Assembly: GCA_023128035.1 (NCBI GenBank)
Contig: JAGMES010000005.1
Span: forward strand, 6,815-70,814
DNA: 64,000 nt
Direction: 5' to 3'
From: Halanaerobiales bacterium
GTDB taxonomy: Bacteria; Bacillota_F; Halanaerobiia; DY22613
The position numbers and the translations under genes are program-made. Below the pieces are notes generated by a model. That model saw only the letters and a program-made list of their open reading frames with translations. It did not search any database and was not told the DNA's origin. Of the stretch, positions 1 to 9,805 are shown piece by piece (position 1 is the first letter of the stretch; every line of letters begins with the position of its first letter).

Positions 1-354
1 AAGAATTATATCTTCTACATCACTCGCCTCAGAACTAGAATTCGAAATCTCCCTTACTAATTTATCCAACCTATCGAGACAACTAAACAGTATGTCCACA
101 ATTTCAGTTGTCAGGATCATTTTTTTTGAACGGATTTTATCCAAAACATTCTCCATCTCATGAGTTAGATTTGCCATCTTATCAAATCCCATGGTTGCAG
201 CCATTCCCTTTAAAGAATGAGCCGCGCGAAAAATATTGTTTATCAATTGATCGTCATTGGGATTGTTCTCTAATTCTAGCAAGTTTTGGTTCAACGACTG
301 AAGATGTTCCTCTGATTCATCCAGAAACATTCTCAAATATTGAGACATGTCCAC
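1..354 (-). CDS. cheA: Chemotaxis histidine kinase CheA, N-terminal part (runs off window)
   Basis: This is the first 118 codons of CheA, the cytoplasmic kinase that receives signals from chemoreceptors and phosphorylates CheY. The visible part is the Hpt domain; AAHSLKG places the phospho-accepting histidine at residue 46, as in Bacillus CheA. The GTG start at 354 is chosen because it gives VDMSQYL, close to the Bacillus N-terminus, and has a GGGGGG ribosome site 7 bases upstream; an ATG two codons on is possible. The gene lies just downstream of cheY on the same strand. The dimerisation, kinase and CheW-like domains are outside the window. Confidence 0.9.
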   Translation of the reverse strand, partial: MDMSQYLRMFLDESEEHLQSLNQNLLELENNPNDDQLINNIFRAAHSLKGMAATMGFDKMANLTHEMENVLDKIRSKKMILTTEIVDILFSCLDRLDKLVREISNSSSEASDVEDIIL

Positions 355-390
355 CTGGCAACCCCCCTTTTCGCTAAAATTCATTCTTTA

Positions 391-753
391 CTAATTAAGT
401 ACCTTATTCACTGCTTCCAAAACACGATCTGCTTTAAAAGGTTTTACAATAAAATCTTTTGCACCTGCCTGAATCGCCTCAATTACCATTGCCTGTTGTC
501 CCATAGCACTACACATGATAATTTTAGCACTACCATCAGAACCCATAATTTCGCGGACGGCACTTATCCCGTCCATTTCAGGCATGGTAATATCCATAGT
601 AGTTAAGTCTGGCTTATACTCATTATATTTCTCGACTGCTTGTTTACCATTTTCAGCTTCAGCGACGATTTCATACCCTGCTTCTGTTAGAATATTTTTA
701 ATCATCATTCGCATAAATGCTGCATCATCAACAATTAAAACCCGCTTTGACAT
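391..753 (-). CDS. cheY: Chemotaxis response regulator CheY
   Basis: A 120-residue single receiver domain, the same length as Bacillus CheY. Acidic pocket D9/D10, phosphoacceptor D54 in TTMDITMPEMDG, S82 and K104 are all present. Phosphorylated CheY acts on the flagellar switch. An upstream in-frame extension to 819 is rejected because AAGGAGG sits 7 bases before the ATG at 753. cheA follows 36 bases downstream, so the two are likely co-transcribed. Position next to codY matches the Bacillus arrangement where the fla/che operon follows codY. Confidence 0.95.
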   Translation of the reverse strand: MSKRVLIVDDAAFMRMMIKNILTEAGYEIVAEAENGKQAVEKYNEYKPDLTTMDITMPEMDGISAVREIMGSDGSAKIIMCSAMGQQAMVIEAIQAGAKDFIVKPFKADRVLEAVNKVLN

Positions 754-930
754 CCCTATACCTCCTTCAAAAGGTTCCCTTATTAAATATGCATACACGA
801 ATAAAGCAAGTATACGCACAAAACAATTTTAAGAACTATTTCGACACAATAACATTTTTCTCCTGCAAATAAAAACGAAAAGTCAGTAACTTATCCAAGA
901 AATCAAGATCTTACCAGCAAAATTTGGTTT

Positions 931-971
931 AATTTATGAATCGCGCACGCTTTGCGCGCGATTCATAAATT
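931..971 (-). terminator. GC-rich hairpin between codY and cheY
   Basis: A 16 bp near-perfect inverted repeat, AATTTATGAATCGCGC and its complement, around a short loop lies just after the codY stop. It is shaped like a terminator but has no T-run on either strand, so it could instead be an mRNA-stabilising or processing structure. Confidence 0.5.
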
Positions 972-998
972 ACTTAATAATATTGTGATTTTAATATT

Positions 999-1784
999 TT
1001 ACTTATTTTTCATCTTTTCTAGTTCATCTAAAAGTCGATCATTTAAAACTTTTATATACGTTCCTTTCATACCAAGCGAACGAGATTCAATAACACCTGC
1101 ACTCTCAAACTTCCTAAGAGCGTTTACAATTACCGATCTTGTAATACCAACTCTATCTGCAATTTTACTTGCTATTAACAAACCTTCCATACCATCCAAC
1201 TCTTCAAAAATGTGCTCAATAGCTTCTAATTCAGAATAAGACAAGGTTTCGAGAGCAATTTGTACAGCAGCTTTTTTACGAGCCTTCTCTTCCAATTTCT
1301 CAGTTCTAGAGCGAAGAATTTCCATTCCGACCACAGCAGCACCATATTCAGCTAATACCAAATCTCCTTCATTAAAAGCTTCACCAAACCGAGCCAAAAT
1401 TAATGTTCCTAATCGATTACCTCCCCCAATTACAGGAACTATTGTGGTTAACTTCTGAGAAAAGATACATTTTTCTCCTGCTTTAAATGCACATAGTCCA
1501 CCTTTAACTTCTACATTCTGCTTAGTCCGATTCATTTTTAAAAGCCACTTATTATAATCTTCTGGAAAAGATCCTTTATCAATAACCTCTTCTAACATCA
1601 AATCACATTCAAATTCGTCTAGGAGATGATAACCTAAAACTTTACCTTTAGCACTTACCACATAAACATTTCCGTTAATCGTTTCACTCAAAACCAACGC
1701 CATCTCTGCAAATTCAACAGGTTGCCCTGCTGCACTTTGTAATAAACGATTAATTTTTCTTGTCTTGTTCAGCAAATTTTTCAT
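999..1784 (-). CDS. codY: GTP/branched-chain amino acid sensing repressor CodY
   Basis: A 261-residue global transcription regulator (Bacillus CodY is 259). The N-terminal GAF domain (about 1-155) binds isoleucine/leucine/valine in this family. The C-terminal winged helix contains [16 protein letters not shown], the conserved CodY recognition helix. It represses nutrient-scavenging and stationary-phase genes when amino acids and GTP are plentiful. GGAGG lies 7 bases before the ATG. It is the last gene of the topA-trmFO-hslV-hslU-codY run, an order shared with Bacillus. Confidence 0.96.
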   Translation of the reverse strand: MKNLLNKTRKINRLLQSAAGQPVEFAEMALVLSETINGNVYVVSAKGKVLGYHLLDEFECDLMLEEVIDKGSFPEDYNKWLLKMNRTKQNVEVKGGLCAFKAGEKCIFSQKLTTIVPVIGGGNRLGTLILARFGEAFNEGDLVLAEYGAAVVGMEILRSRTEKLEEKARKKAAVQIALETLSYSELEAIEHIFEELDGMEGLLIASKIADRVGITRSVIVNALRKFESAGVIESRSLGMKGTYIKVLNDRLLDELEKMKNK

Positions 1785-1820
1785 CTTCTTTCCTCCAATT
1801 CAAGCTTCGATTACTTTTAG

Positions 1821-3212
1821 TTATAGAATAAATTTACTTAAATCTTTATCTTTAACTACATTATCAAGTTGATTTTTAACATATTGAAGATCTATGCTTA
1901 TTTTACTTGTATCAAGTTCAGGTGCTTCAAAAGAAAGTTCTTCCAAAAGTTTTTCTAAAATGGTATGGAGACGTCTGGCACCTATATTCTCAGTCTGCTC
2001 ATTAACTAAAAAAGCAATACTTGCAAGTTCTTTAATGGAATCAGGCGTGAATTCAATTTCAATCCCTTCAGTTGCTAAAAGGGCTGTGTATTGTTTAATT
2101 AATGCATTTTTAGGTTCAGTCAAAATCTGTTGAAAATCCTTTTCAGAAAGAGAAGTAAGCTCCACTCGAATAGGAAAACGTCCTTGTAATTCAGGAATTA
2201 AATCCGAAGGTTTAGAAATATGAAATGCCCCAGCAGCAATAAACAGAATATGGTCGGTTTTAACTGAACCATATTTTGTTACTACAGTAGAACCTTCTAC
2301 AATTGGCAGAATGTCTCTTTGAACTCCTTCTCGAGACACGTCAGGGCCACGTCCTGATTCTTTACCAGCAATTTTATCAATCTCATCTAAGAAAATTATA
2401 CCTGATTCTTCCACCCTGTAAATTGCATCCATTGAAACATCGTCCATATCAATTAATTTATTAGCTTCTTCTTGTTTTAATAACTCACGTCCTTGTTTAA
2501 TAGTTAGCTTACGCTTTTTCTTTTTAGCTGGGAACATACCACTCAACATATCTTGAAAATTTACACCCATTTCTTCCATACCAGTACCAGAAAAAATTTC
2601 AATCATTGGCATACCTTGCTGTTCAACTTCAATCTCAATAATTTGATCTTCTAATTCACCATTTCGTAGCCTTTTTAATAGGCGTTCTTGCCTTTCTATA
2701 ATCTGAGGATACTCTGTTGATTCATCACCATCTTCTTCAGAAGATTCATTATATCTTCCAAAGAGCATATTTAATGGATTTGACTGCTTTTTAGATGGTA
2801 GAGGTAACATCAATTCAACGACTCTCTCTTCAGCCAATAGGATGGCTTTATCCTCAACTTGAGCCATTCGTTCTTTTTTTACCATACGAATCGACGTCTC
2901 TAGTAAATCTCGAATCATTGATTCTACATCACGACCCACATAACCCACTTCAGTAAATTTTGTTACTTCAACCTTTATAAAAGGAGCGCCAGACAATTTG
3001 GCTAAGCGTCGGGCTATTTCAGTCTTACCTACACCTGTAGGACCAATCATCAAAATATTTTTGGGTACCACTTCATCCTTTAAATCAGAGGGAAGTTTTT
3101 TTCGGCGATACCGATTTCTTAAAGCAACCGCAACTGACTTTTTGGCCTGATCCTGACCAATAATATATTTATCAAGCTGTTCCACGATTTGACGTGGAGT
3201 AAGTTCTTCCAT
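1821..3212 (-). CDS. hslU: HslU/ClpY unfoldase ATPase
   Basis: The AAA+ unfoldase of the HslUV protease, 463 residues. Walker A GPTGVGKT is at 57-64, Walker B IIFLDEID near 265, with the intermediate I-domain (charged and poorly conserved) between them and a C-terminal tail that docks into HslV. The ATG at 3212 gives the conserved [20 protein letters not shown] and is preceded by AGGAGGGG; the longer frame to 3245 runs back into hslV and is rejected. Only 16 bases separate it from hslV, so the two are co-translated. Confidence 0.96.
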   Translation of the reverse strand: MEELTPRQIVEQLDKYIIGQDQAKKSVAVALRNRYRRKKLPSDLKDEVVPKNILMIGPTGVGKTEIARRLAKLSGAPFIKVEVTKFTEVGYVGRDVESMIRDLLETSIRMVKKERMAQVEDKAILLAEERVVELMLPLPSKKQSNPLNMLFGRYNESSEEDGDESTEYPQIIERQERLLKRLRNGELEDQIIEIEVEQQGMPMIEIFSGTGMEEMGVNFQDMLSGMFPAKKKKRKLTIKQGRELLKQEEANKLIDMDDVSMDAIYRVEESGIIFLDEIDKIAGKESGRGPDVSREGVQRDILPIVEGSTVVTKYGSVKTDHILFIAAGAFHISKPSDLIPELQGRFPIRVELTSLSEKDFQQILTEPKNALIKQYTALLATEGIEIEFTPDSIKELASIAFLVNEQTENIGARRLHTILEKLLEELSFEAPELDTSKISIDLQYVKNQLDNVVKDKDLSKFIL

Positions 3213-3228
3213 ATAATCCCCTCCTAAA

Positions 3229-3759
3229 TTAATATAACTCTTCAACAGTTATATTCTGATTAGTGTAAATACAAATAGATCCTGCAATTTCCATAGCTTT
3301 TATAGCAATCTCTTTAGCAGATAAATCTGAGTTTTGAACTAAAGCCATAGCTGCAGCTTGAGCATAAGGTCCACCTGAACCAATAGCTACCGTCTGGCCA
3401 TCTGGTTCAATAATATCACCTGTACCAGAAATCACAAGCATGTTTTCTTGATTTGCAGCGATTAATAGGGCTTCTAATTTGCGTAAAATTTTATCAGTAC
3501 GCCATTCTTTAGCAAGCTCAACGGCAGCACGCTGTAAATTTCCATGAAATTCTTCCAGTTTTCCTTCGAATTTTTCAAAAAGAGTAAATGCATCAGCGGC
3601 CGCCCCTGCAAAACCTACAACAACCTCTCCTCTGTAAATTCGTCTTACTTTTTTAGCACCATGCTTCATTATAGTATTCCCCATAGTCACCTGACCATCT
3701 CCAGCTACTGCAACCTTATTATTATGCTTTACTGCAACAATAGTTGTGGCCTGAAACAT
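3229..3759 (-). CDS. hslV: HslV/ClpQ peptidase subunit
   Basis: A proteasome-beta-like peptidase of 176 residues that forms the proteolytic core with HslU. The N-terminus [10 protein letters not shown] carries a short propeptide; the active nucleophile should be the first threonine of TTIVAV, exposed by removing four residues. Bacillus CodW uses serine instead, so this enzyme keeps the ancestral threonine. Conserved GDGQVTMG and [11 protein letters not shown] follow. AAGGAGG precedes the ATG. The neighbouring xerC/codV gene usual in Bacillus is missing between trmFO and hslV. Confidence 0.95.
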   Translation of the reverse strand: MFQATTIVAVKHNNKVAVAGDGQVTMGNTIMKHGAKKVRRIYRGEVVVGFAGAAADAFTLFEKFEGKLEEFHGNLQRAAVELAKEWRTDKILRKLEALLIAANQENMLVISGTGDIIEPDGQTVAIGSGGPYAQAAAMALVQNSDLSAKEIAIKAMEIAGSICIYTNQNITVEELY

Positions 3760-3930
3760 TTTCCAACCTCCTTCCACCAAAATATTTATTTTTTGAGTAT
3801 AGGCATATTCTATTAAGTATTATCCCTTTAGACTAAACATTCTTATTTATTATCATATATACTATCATAATTATAAAGATTATGTCAAGATTTAAAATCA
3901 TATAAATGTAAATCCTATACTAACGTAATA

Positions 3931-5247
3931 TTAATTTATTTCATGAACTTTTATAAAATGATTCAAAAATTCTAATCCGCGCTTAGAAACTGTTTCTTTT
4001 TTTAATTTTTTGTCTTTTATCTTCTCCTTCAATGGAGGAAGGATTCCAAAATTAATATTCATCGGTTGAAAACTTTTCTGATTAGCTGCTGTTATATAAT
4101 GAGTCAAAGCTCCATGTGCAGTTTCTTTAGGAAAAATTAATAATTCTTTTTTTTGAATAAGTCGAACAGCATTGAGTCCTGCAATAATCCCCATTGCTAC
4201 AGATTCTACATAACCTTCAACTCCCGTAATCTGTCCAGCAAAAAAGATTCTTGGGTCAGTTTTCAACTGAAGAGTTGGTTCCAATAACTTAGGTGAATTT
4301 ATGAAAGTATTCCGATGCATAACTCCATATCGGATGAATTCTGCTTCCTCTAATCCCGGAATCATTGAAAACACCCGTTTTTGTTCTCCCCATTTAAGAC
4401 GAGTCTGGAATCCAACTAGATTAAAGAGTGTTCCTTCTAGATTATCTTGGCGTAACTGTACAACCGCATATGGTCTTTTACCAGTTCGTGGATCTTCTAA
4501 TCCTACAGGTTTTAGAGGGCCAAAAGCTAAAGTCTTAATTCCACGACTTGCAATTTCCTCAATGGGAAGGCATCCCTCAAAGAAGTTTCCCTTTTCAAAA
4601 TCTTTTACTTCAGCTCGCTCAGCATTAATAAGTTCCTGCCAAAAAGTTTCATATTCTTCTTTATTCATCGGGCAATTAAGATAATCTCCCTCACCTTCTT
4701 TGCCATAACGAGATGCTCGATAAACAATCTCTAGATTGAGGCTATCTTTTGCAACTATCGGTGCTGCCGCATCAAAAAAGTAACAATAATCCGAACCCAA
4801 TTTTTCCTGAATGGCCTTAGAAAGATTATCTGAAGTCAAAGGACCAGTTGCAATAATTGTAATCCCATCTTCAGGAATTTCAGTGATTTCATCATAATTA
4901 ATCTTAATACGGGGATTGCTTAAAATTTTATCTGTTAACGATTTAGCATATTTATCCCTATCTACAGCTAATGCTTGACCTGCAGGAACTTTATTTTCAT
5001 CTGCTACAGACATTATGATAGAATTTAATTCTCGCATCTCTGTTTTTAAAAGACCAGCAGCATTTCCTAAGTGATCTGCCTTAAGGGAGTTACTACAAAC
5101 CAATTCACCAAAATATTTTGTATGATGAGCTGGTGTCATCTTTTTTGGACGCATCTCACATAATTCTACTAGAAATCCTGCTTCAGCTATCTGCCAAGCA
5201 GCTTCTGTTCCAGCAAGTCCTGCTCCGATCACTCGTACCTTTGTCAT
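3931..5247 (-). CDS. trmFO: tRNA uracil-54 C5-methyltransferase TrmFO
   Basis: A folate- and FAD-dependent enzyme that makes ribothymidine at tRNA position 54, 438 residues. The FAD-binding motif [10 protein letters not shown] starts near residue 8; [20 protein letters not shown] and the late [14 protein letters not shown] are hallmark TrmFO segments. The start overlaps the topA stop by four bases (ATGA), which indicates translational coupling with topA. Gene order topA-trmFO is conserved across Firmicutes. Confidence 0.97.
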   Translation of the reverse strand: MTKVRVIGAGLAGTEAAWQIAEAGFLVELCEMRPKKMTPAHHTKYFGELVCSNSLKADHLGNAAGLLKTEMRELNSIIMSVADENKVPAGQALAVDRDKYAKSLTDKILSNPRIKINYDEITEIPEDGITIIATGPLTSDNLSKAIQEKLGSDYCYFFDAAAPIVAKDSLNLEIVYRASRYGKEGEGDYLNCPMNKEEYETFWQELINAERAEVKDFEKGNFFEGCLPIEEIASRGIKTLAFGPLKPVGLEDPRTGKRPYAVVQLRQDNLEGTLFNLVGFQTRLKWGEQKRVFSMIPGLEEAEFIRYGVMHRNTFINSPKLLEPTLQLKTDPRIFFAGQITGVEGYVESVAMGIIAGLNAVRLIQKKELLIFPKETAHGALTHYITAANQKSFQPMNINFGILPPLKEKIKDKKLKKETVSKRGLEFLNHFIKVHEIN

Positions 5248-7337
5248 TTTTCCTCTTCTCCTTCAATTTCTTGATATCCACAATTTTCATTTATGCAATA
5301 ATTAATTTTTTCTTTCTTTTTCCGTTTCTCAACTAAAAACGCTGCACCACAATCTGGACATTGCCGCTTTATAGGACGATCCCAGGTTACAAAATCACAC
5401 TCTGGATACTTACTGCATCCGTAAAAAGTACGTTTCTTTTTTGTTCGTCTTTGTACTAATTCTCCTTGACCACATTGAGGACATTCAACTCCGATTTTTA
5501 CCATAAACGGTTGAGTGTTTTTGCAGTCAGGGTATCCAGGACATGCTAAAAACTTGCCGTAACGACCATGTTTAACAATCATATTTCTACCACATTTTTC
5601 ACAAATCACATCAGTAAGTTCTGGCTCTATTTCAACATTTGCCATTTCTGTTTGCGCCTTTTCTAATCTCTTAGCAAAAGGTTCATAAAACTTTTTCAAA
5701 ATACTTACCCAATTTACTGTACCTTCTTCAATTTCATCTAACTTATCTTCTAACATAGCCGTAAATTCTACACCTGTTACATCAGGAAAATGTTCTATTA
5801 AAAGATCAGTAACGATAAAACCCAACTCTGTCGGTTTTAAAGATTTTCCCTCTTTAATAACATAACCTCTTGCTTGAACGGTTCCGACAATCGGAGCATA
5901 GGTACTTGGTCTTCCTATACCATTCTCTTCTAATACCTTAACCAAACTTGCTTCGGTATATCGAGGAGGAGGTTGAGTAAAGTGTTGTTCTGACAAGAGT
6001 TTTTTCAAATCTAAAATTTGGCCTTCCTGCAAACTAGGCAACTCCTGTTCTTTTTTCTTTACCCCAAAAGTATCTACAGCTAAAAATCCCTTAAAGATAT
6101 TAGTAGTACCAGTTAAACGAAATAAATATTTTCCTGCCTTAATATCTATAGTAAGAATTTTATTGATTGCAGGTTTCATCTGACTAGCAAGAAAACGCTC
6201 CCAGATTAGTTTATACAGTTTATATTGTTCAGGTTCCAAATATTTTCGAATCGCATCTGGTTCAATCTTGACAGAAGATGGTCGAATAGCCTCATGAGCA
6301 TCCTGAGCACCTTTCTTTTTGCGATATTCCACTTTCTTTTCTGGAACATATTTCAAACTAAATCTTTTTTCAATATATTCTCGCGCTTCAAGTTGAGCCT
6401 CTTCAGAGATTCGCGTTGAATCAGTACGGATATATGTTATTAAACCAGTAGTTCCCTGTGGTAAATCTAAACCTTCATATAGTTGCTGCGCGACATACAT
6501 TGTCTTTTTTGTACTAAATCCCAATATATTTGCAGCAGTCTGCTGCAGACTACTTGTAATAAATGGCGGATTAGGTTTACGCTGACGTTGGCGCTCTTTA
6601 ACGAGTTCAACTACGTAATTTTCTTTTTTTAACTGAGTTTCATGTTCCTTAGCTTCCTTTTCATTGCTAATTTTTACTTTTTTATTTTCAATCCGATGTA
6701 ATCTTGCTATAAAAGTATCAATATCTTTCACTAAATGAGCATCAATAGTCCAATATTCTTCCGTATCAAAAGATTCAATCTCCCGTTCACGGTCACAGAT
6801 AATCCTAACCGCAACCGTCTGCACTCTTCCTGCACTTAGACCCTTACGAACTTTATTCCACAAAAGAGGGCTTAACTGATAACCTACAAGACGATCAAAA
6901 ATTCGACGCGTTTGTTGTGCATCAACTCGATCTTTATCAATCATCCTCGGTGATTTTAATGCATTTTGAACTGCTTTTTTCGTAATTTCATTAAATTCTA
7001 TTCGACAGAGTTTATTATCATCAATTTCTAATGCCCGAGCCAGATGCCAGCTAATCGCTTCCCCCTCACGATCCGGGTCAGTAGCAAGATAAATCTCTGT
7101 TTTCTTTTTCGCAGCCTTTTTTAAAGCTTTAAGGATTTTTCCTTTTCCTCGAATAGTAATATACTTAGGTTGAAAATCATGTTCAACATCTACACCTAAT
7201 TGACTTTTGGGTAAGTCAATCACATGACCCATAGAGGCCTCAACATGAAAATGTTTTCCTAAAAATTTGCCAATAGTTTTTGCCTTTGCTGGCGACTCCA
7301 CAATAACTAATTTATCTGGAACCAATTTTTCCGCCAT
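5244..7337 (-). CDS. topA: DNA topoisomerase I
   Basis: Type IA topoisomerase, 697 residues, relaxing negative supercoils. The Toprim domain occupies the first 120 residues ([29 protein letters not shown]). The catalytic tyrosine is Y302 in ITYIRTDS. Three C-terminal zinc ribbons carry paired cysteines (CEKCG...CPGYPDC, CPQCG...CSKYPEC, CPDCG...CINENC); the third is degenerate in spacing but keeps four cysteines. It is followed with a four-base overlap by trmFO. Confidence 0.97.
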   Translation of the reverse strand: MAEKLVPDKLVIVESPAKAKTIGKFLGKHFHVEASMGHVIDLPKSQLGVDVEHDFQPKYITIRGKGKILKALKKAAKKKTEIYLATDPDREGEAISWHLARALEIDDNKLCRIEFNEITKKAVQNALKSPRMIDKDRVDAQQTRRIFDRLVGYQLSPLLWNKVRKGLSAGRVQTVAVRIICDREREIESFDTEEYWTIDAHLVKDIDTFIARLHRIENKKVKISNEKEAKEHETQLKKENYVVELVKERQRQRKPNPPFITSSLQQTAANILGFSTKKTMYVAQQLYEGLDLPQGTTGLITYIRTDSTRISEEAQLEAREYIEKRFSLKYVPEKKVEYRKKKGAQDAHEAIRPSSVKIEPDAIRKYLEPEQYKLYKLIWERFLASQMKPAINKILTIDIKAGKYLFRLTGTTNIFKGFLAVDTFGVKKKEQELPSLQEGQILDLKKLLSEQHFTQPPPRYTEASLVKVLEENGIGRPSTYAPIVGTVQARGYVIKEGKSLKPTELGFIVTDLLIEHFPDVTGVEFTAMLEDKLDEIEEGTVNWVSILKKFYEPFAKRLEKAQTEMANVEIEPELTDVICEKCGRNMIVKHGRYGKFLACPGYPDCKNTQPFMVKIGVECPQCGQGELVQRRTKKKRTFYGCSKYPECDFVTWDRPIKRQCPDCGAAFLVEKRKKKEKINYCINENCGYQEIEGEEEK

Positions 7338-7364
7338 ATTCTCACCCCCACAAATCCCAAATTA

Positions 7365-7847
7365 CTAATGAATCCAAAAATTATTTTTTTCTTCTACATC
7401 ATCAAACTTCAGCTTTTTGATAAATATTAACTTTAATCTATTTTTAATTGACATTTTCAAAAGTTGCCAAAGTTCTTGTTTATCAATCTCTATAGCTTGA
7501 AGACTAAAACTTCTCCCAATGATTTCCTCCAACTCCTGATTGGCAAGGAGACCTTTACTTAATAAAAAGATAAGAATTCCATATGCTTCTGAAGAAAAGA
7601 GCATTTTTTCGCTTTGCGAAAAGATTCTCATGGAAGATGGAAGATATGTATGATTTTCATAAGATTCTGATATACCTATTATCTCCGCGGAAGAAAAAAT
7701 TAATTCGAAAGCCATTTCAATATCTATAATATCATATCCAAGTTCTATTAAAGTTTGAACAATCTCCTCTTCATTAACAGTTAAATCTTCATTATGCAAT
7801 AGTCTTTGAACCAAAAGACTTACAATCTCTATAATATTTGAGTTCAT
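7365..7847 (-). CDS. Smg/DUF494 family protein
   Basis: A 160-residue acidic, helical protein. The N-terminal LVQRLLHNEDLTVNEEEIV and ELGYDIIDIEMAFELI match the Smg (DUF494) family, whose members lie near dprA and topA in many bacteria and whose molecular role is not settled. The ATG at 7847 is taken because a GGGGGAG ribosome site precedes it; a longer frame starting at 7877 would include that site. It sits between dprA and topA on the same strand, the usual context for this family. Confidence 0.75.
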   Translation of the reverse strand: MNSNIIEIVSLLVQRLLHNEDLTVNEEEIVQTLIELGYDIIDIEMAFELIFSSAEIIGISESYENHTYLPSSMRIFSQSEKMLFSSEAYGILIFLLSKGLLANQELEEIIGRSFSLQAIEIDKQELWQLLKMSIKNRLKLIFIKKLKFDDVEEKNNFWIH

Positions 7848-7940
7848 TTCCTCTCCCCCAATATAGATTCTCCTCATATTTTTACTTATCTTATTATATG
7901 GGTAATGATAAAATTTGTAAAGTATTTTCGCTACTTAAGA

Positions 7941-9023
7941 CTAATTTAAAGCAAAAATTGGCCCTGGGTATTGGATAACTAGCCCTAACAATTCTAATTC
8001 TAAAAGAATTGCATTTAATTTAGAGATATCCAGGTTGAGTGCTCCAACAAGTTCATCAATCCCCATCTCTCTTTCTTTTAAAAGGGTAATAATTTGTTCT
8101 TGCACTGCAGTATATTTTAAATTTTTCCCTCTTGGCGAAATTTTAATCTCTTTCATCAACCCACCAAATTCATGAAGAATATCTTGAACAGAAGTAGTCA
8201 ATTTTGCTCCTTTTTTAATAAGTTCATTAGTTCCTTGACTCATCGTACTAAAAATACTCCCCGGAACAGCAAAAACTTCTCGATTTTGCTCTAATGCTTG
8301 GTCAGCAGTAATCATGGCCCCACTTCTTACACCAGCTTCTATTACTACTGTACCATATGATAATCCACTGATAATTCTATTTCTAGCTGGAAAATTTCCT
8401 TTCTCAGGAGGTGTTTTAGGAGGATATGTAGAAAGAACAGCACCAGATTGAATAATCTCTTGATAAAGCTTACCATGCTCTTTAGGATAGATAACATCCA
8501 CTCCTGACCCTAATACTGCAATAGTACGTCCGCCTTCTTCAATCGCGGTCTGATGAGCGTTTCCATCTATCCCACGAGCCATCCCACTTACAATAGTAAA
8601 TCCTATCTTAACTAGTTCCCTTACTAACGTCCTGGTGACTCTTCGACCATAAACTGTCATTTTACGGGATCCTACTATCGCTATGCTGTGTAAATCCTCT
8701 TTTTTAAAACTCCCTCGATAATAAATAACAGGAGGAGGATCGTAAATTTGTTTTAAATTGACAGGAAATTCTGAATCTTCTAAACATAAAATATGAATCT
8801 CATCCTCTTTGCATTCCCTTAAAAAGAGTTCTAAATTGATCCTTGATCTAGTATCGATAATTTTTTGGGCCAACTTAGAACCAATCAAAGGAACAGATAC
8901 TAATTCCTTTTTAGAAGCCCTCCAAACCCTTTCAGGTGTCTTAAAATACTCTATCAAACGCTTTACCCTAAGTGAACCAACTCCAGGAATTAACGAAAGG
9001 CCAACCCAATATTTTCGATTCAT
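7941..9023 (-). CDS. dprA: DNA processing protein DprA/Smf
   Basis: A 360-residue RecA loader for incoming single-stranded DNA during natural transformation. An N-terminal helix-hairpin-helix/SAM-like region (WVGLSLIPGVGSLRVKRL) precedes the Rossmann-fold core with IAIVGSRKMTVYGRR, SGMARGIDGNAHQ, VLGSGVDVIYPKEH and the late SGAMITADQALEQNREVFAVPG. A C-terminal winged-helix region near 300-360 resembles the DML1-like domain. Located upstream of smg and topA as in Bacillus smf-topA. comM and yraN lie divergently 0.4 kb away, a common companion set. Confidence 0.95.
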   Translation of the reverse strand: MNRKYWVGLSLIPGVGSLRVKRLIEYFKTPERVWRASKKELVSVPLIGSKLAQKIIDTRSRINLELFLRECKEDEIHILCLEDSEFPVNLKQIYDPPPVIYYRGSFKKEDLHSIAIVGSRKMTVYGRRVTRTLVRELVKIGFTIVSGMARGIDGNAHQTAIEEGGRTIAVLGSGVDVIYPKEHGKLYQEIIQSGAVLSTYPPKTPPEKGNFPARNRIISGLSYGTVVIEAGVRSGAMITADQALEQNREVFAVPGSIFSTMSQGTNELIKKGAKLTTSVQDILHEFGGLMKEIKISPRGKNLKYTAVQEQIITLLKEREMGIDELVGALNLDISKLNAILLELELLGLVIQYPGPIFALN

Positions 9024-9144
9024 AAATCCTCCTAGCTTTTGATTTATGTACTAAGTTCTACAGGAAGTTCATTTCTCCTGCTGCTAATAACATAAACAAA
9101 ATATTTTATTCAAAATTTTAACTGTAGCAGCGTTAACGCCGATG

Positions 9145-9298
9145 CAATAACTACGTTATTACATCTTAATTTTAACAACTTTCGGAAGGAAATATTTACT
9201 CCCACTGAAGGTAATTCCAATAAGATAGCTTATCCTCACTTATAAAAATTGGGAGATATTTGTGCTCTCTGAAAGCCCTTCCAAAAATGTTGTTAACA
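9145..9298. repeat. Diverged copy of the IS200/IS605-like short repeat (family 1)
   Basis: A degenerate relative of the copies at 14748, 17440, 30434 and 55272. It keeps the ATAAC..GTTATT palindrome, TCTTAA, TTAACAACTTTC-GGAAGG, the internal CTCCCACTGAAG seen also in the 14748 copy, and an inverted end (CCTTCC...GTTGTTAA). It lies in the dprA/yraN divergent gap. The remaining bases of this gap (9024-9144 and 9299-9363) show nothing clear. Confidence 0.6.
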
Positions 9299-9363
9299 AG
9301 TTAATATAATAATACTCTAATTAATTAAAATGATGAAATATTTATATTAATTTGTATTTTTTA

Positions 9364-9392
9364 TTGTCAAAAGGCAGGGTTTTGCCTATTAG
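9364..9392 (+). promoter_or_regulatory. Putative sigma-A promoter for yraN-comM
   Basis: TTGTCA (9364-9369), a 17-base spacer, then TATTAG. The spacer contains a short inverted repeat AGGCA/TGCCT, which could be an operator. It lies 45 bases upstream of yraN, the only plus-strand gene start nearby. Confidence 0.4.
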
Positions 9393-9436
9393 TAACGAAT
9401 TAATATTATAAACAAAATTATGTGAGGTGTTTTCTT

Positions 9437-9802
9437 ATGAAGAGAATTGAGGTGGGAAGATTGGGTGAAAAGATGGCTCGAGATTTTTTATTGCGAAAGG
9501 GATATAATATTCTGGCGGAAAATTATCGAACATCACAAGGTGAGATTGATCTGGTGACAGAAGAAAATAAGACCATTATCTTTGTAGAAGTTCGTACTCG
9601 CTCCACTCGCTTATTTGGATCGCCTTTAGAAAGCATCACTCCTACAAAACGTGAACGTCTAATCCGTGTGGCTATTCAGTTTTGTGCACAGTATTATCTT
9701 TATTCACAAAATTTTCGTTTTGATGTAATTGGGATTTCTTTATATGAAAATATTCCAAAGATTGAGCATATTACAAATGCTTTTATCATTGGGAGGGATT
9801 AG
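9437..9802 (+). CDS. yraN: UPF0102 (YraN-type) endonuclease-like protein
   Basis: A 121-residue protein of the restriction-endonuclease-like fold. N-terminal GRLGEKMARDFLLRKGYNIL is followed by the nuclease-type core TSQGEIDLVTEE and IIFVEVRTRS, giving the acidic E-D-ExR pattern of this superfamily. The physiological substrate is unknown; family members sit beside comM, dprA or rnhB. The ATG at 9437 is preferred to the GTG at 9422 because GAGGTG lies at proper distance upstream. comM starts four bases after the stop. Confidence 0.85.
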   Translation: MKRIEVGRLGEKMARDFLLRKGYNILAENYRTSQGEIDLVTEENKTIIFVEVRTRSTRLFGSPLESITPTKRERLIRVAIQFCAQYYLYSQNFRFDVIGISLYENIPKIEHITNAFIIGRD

Positions 9803-9805
9803 GTT

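Noticed and set aside
108..377. An 89-codon plus-strand frame at the window start
   Set aside because: It lies opposite the cheA Hpt domain, which matches residue by residue on the minus strand.
4301..4684. A 127-codon plus-strand frame
   Set aside because: It is opposite trmFO, whose protein motifs are clear; a shadow frame.
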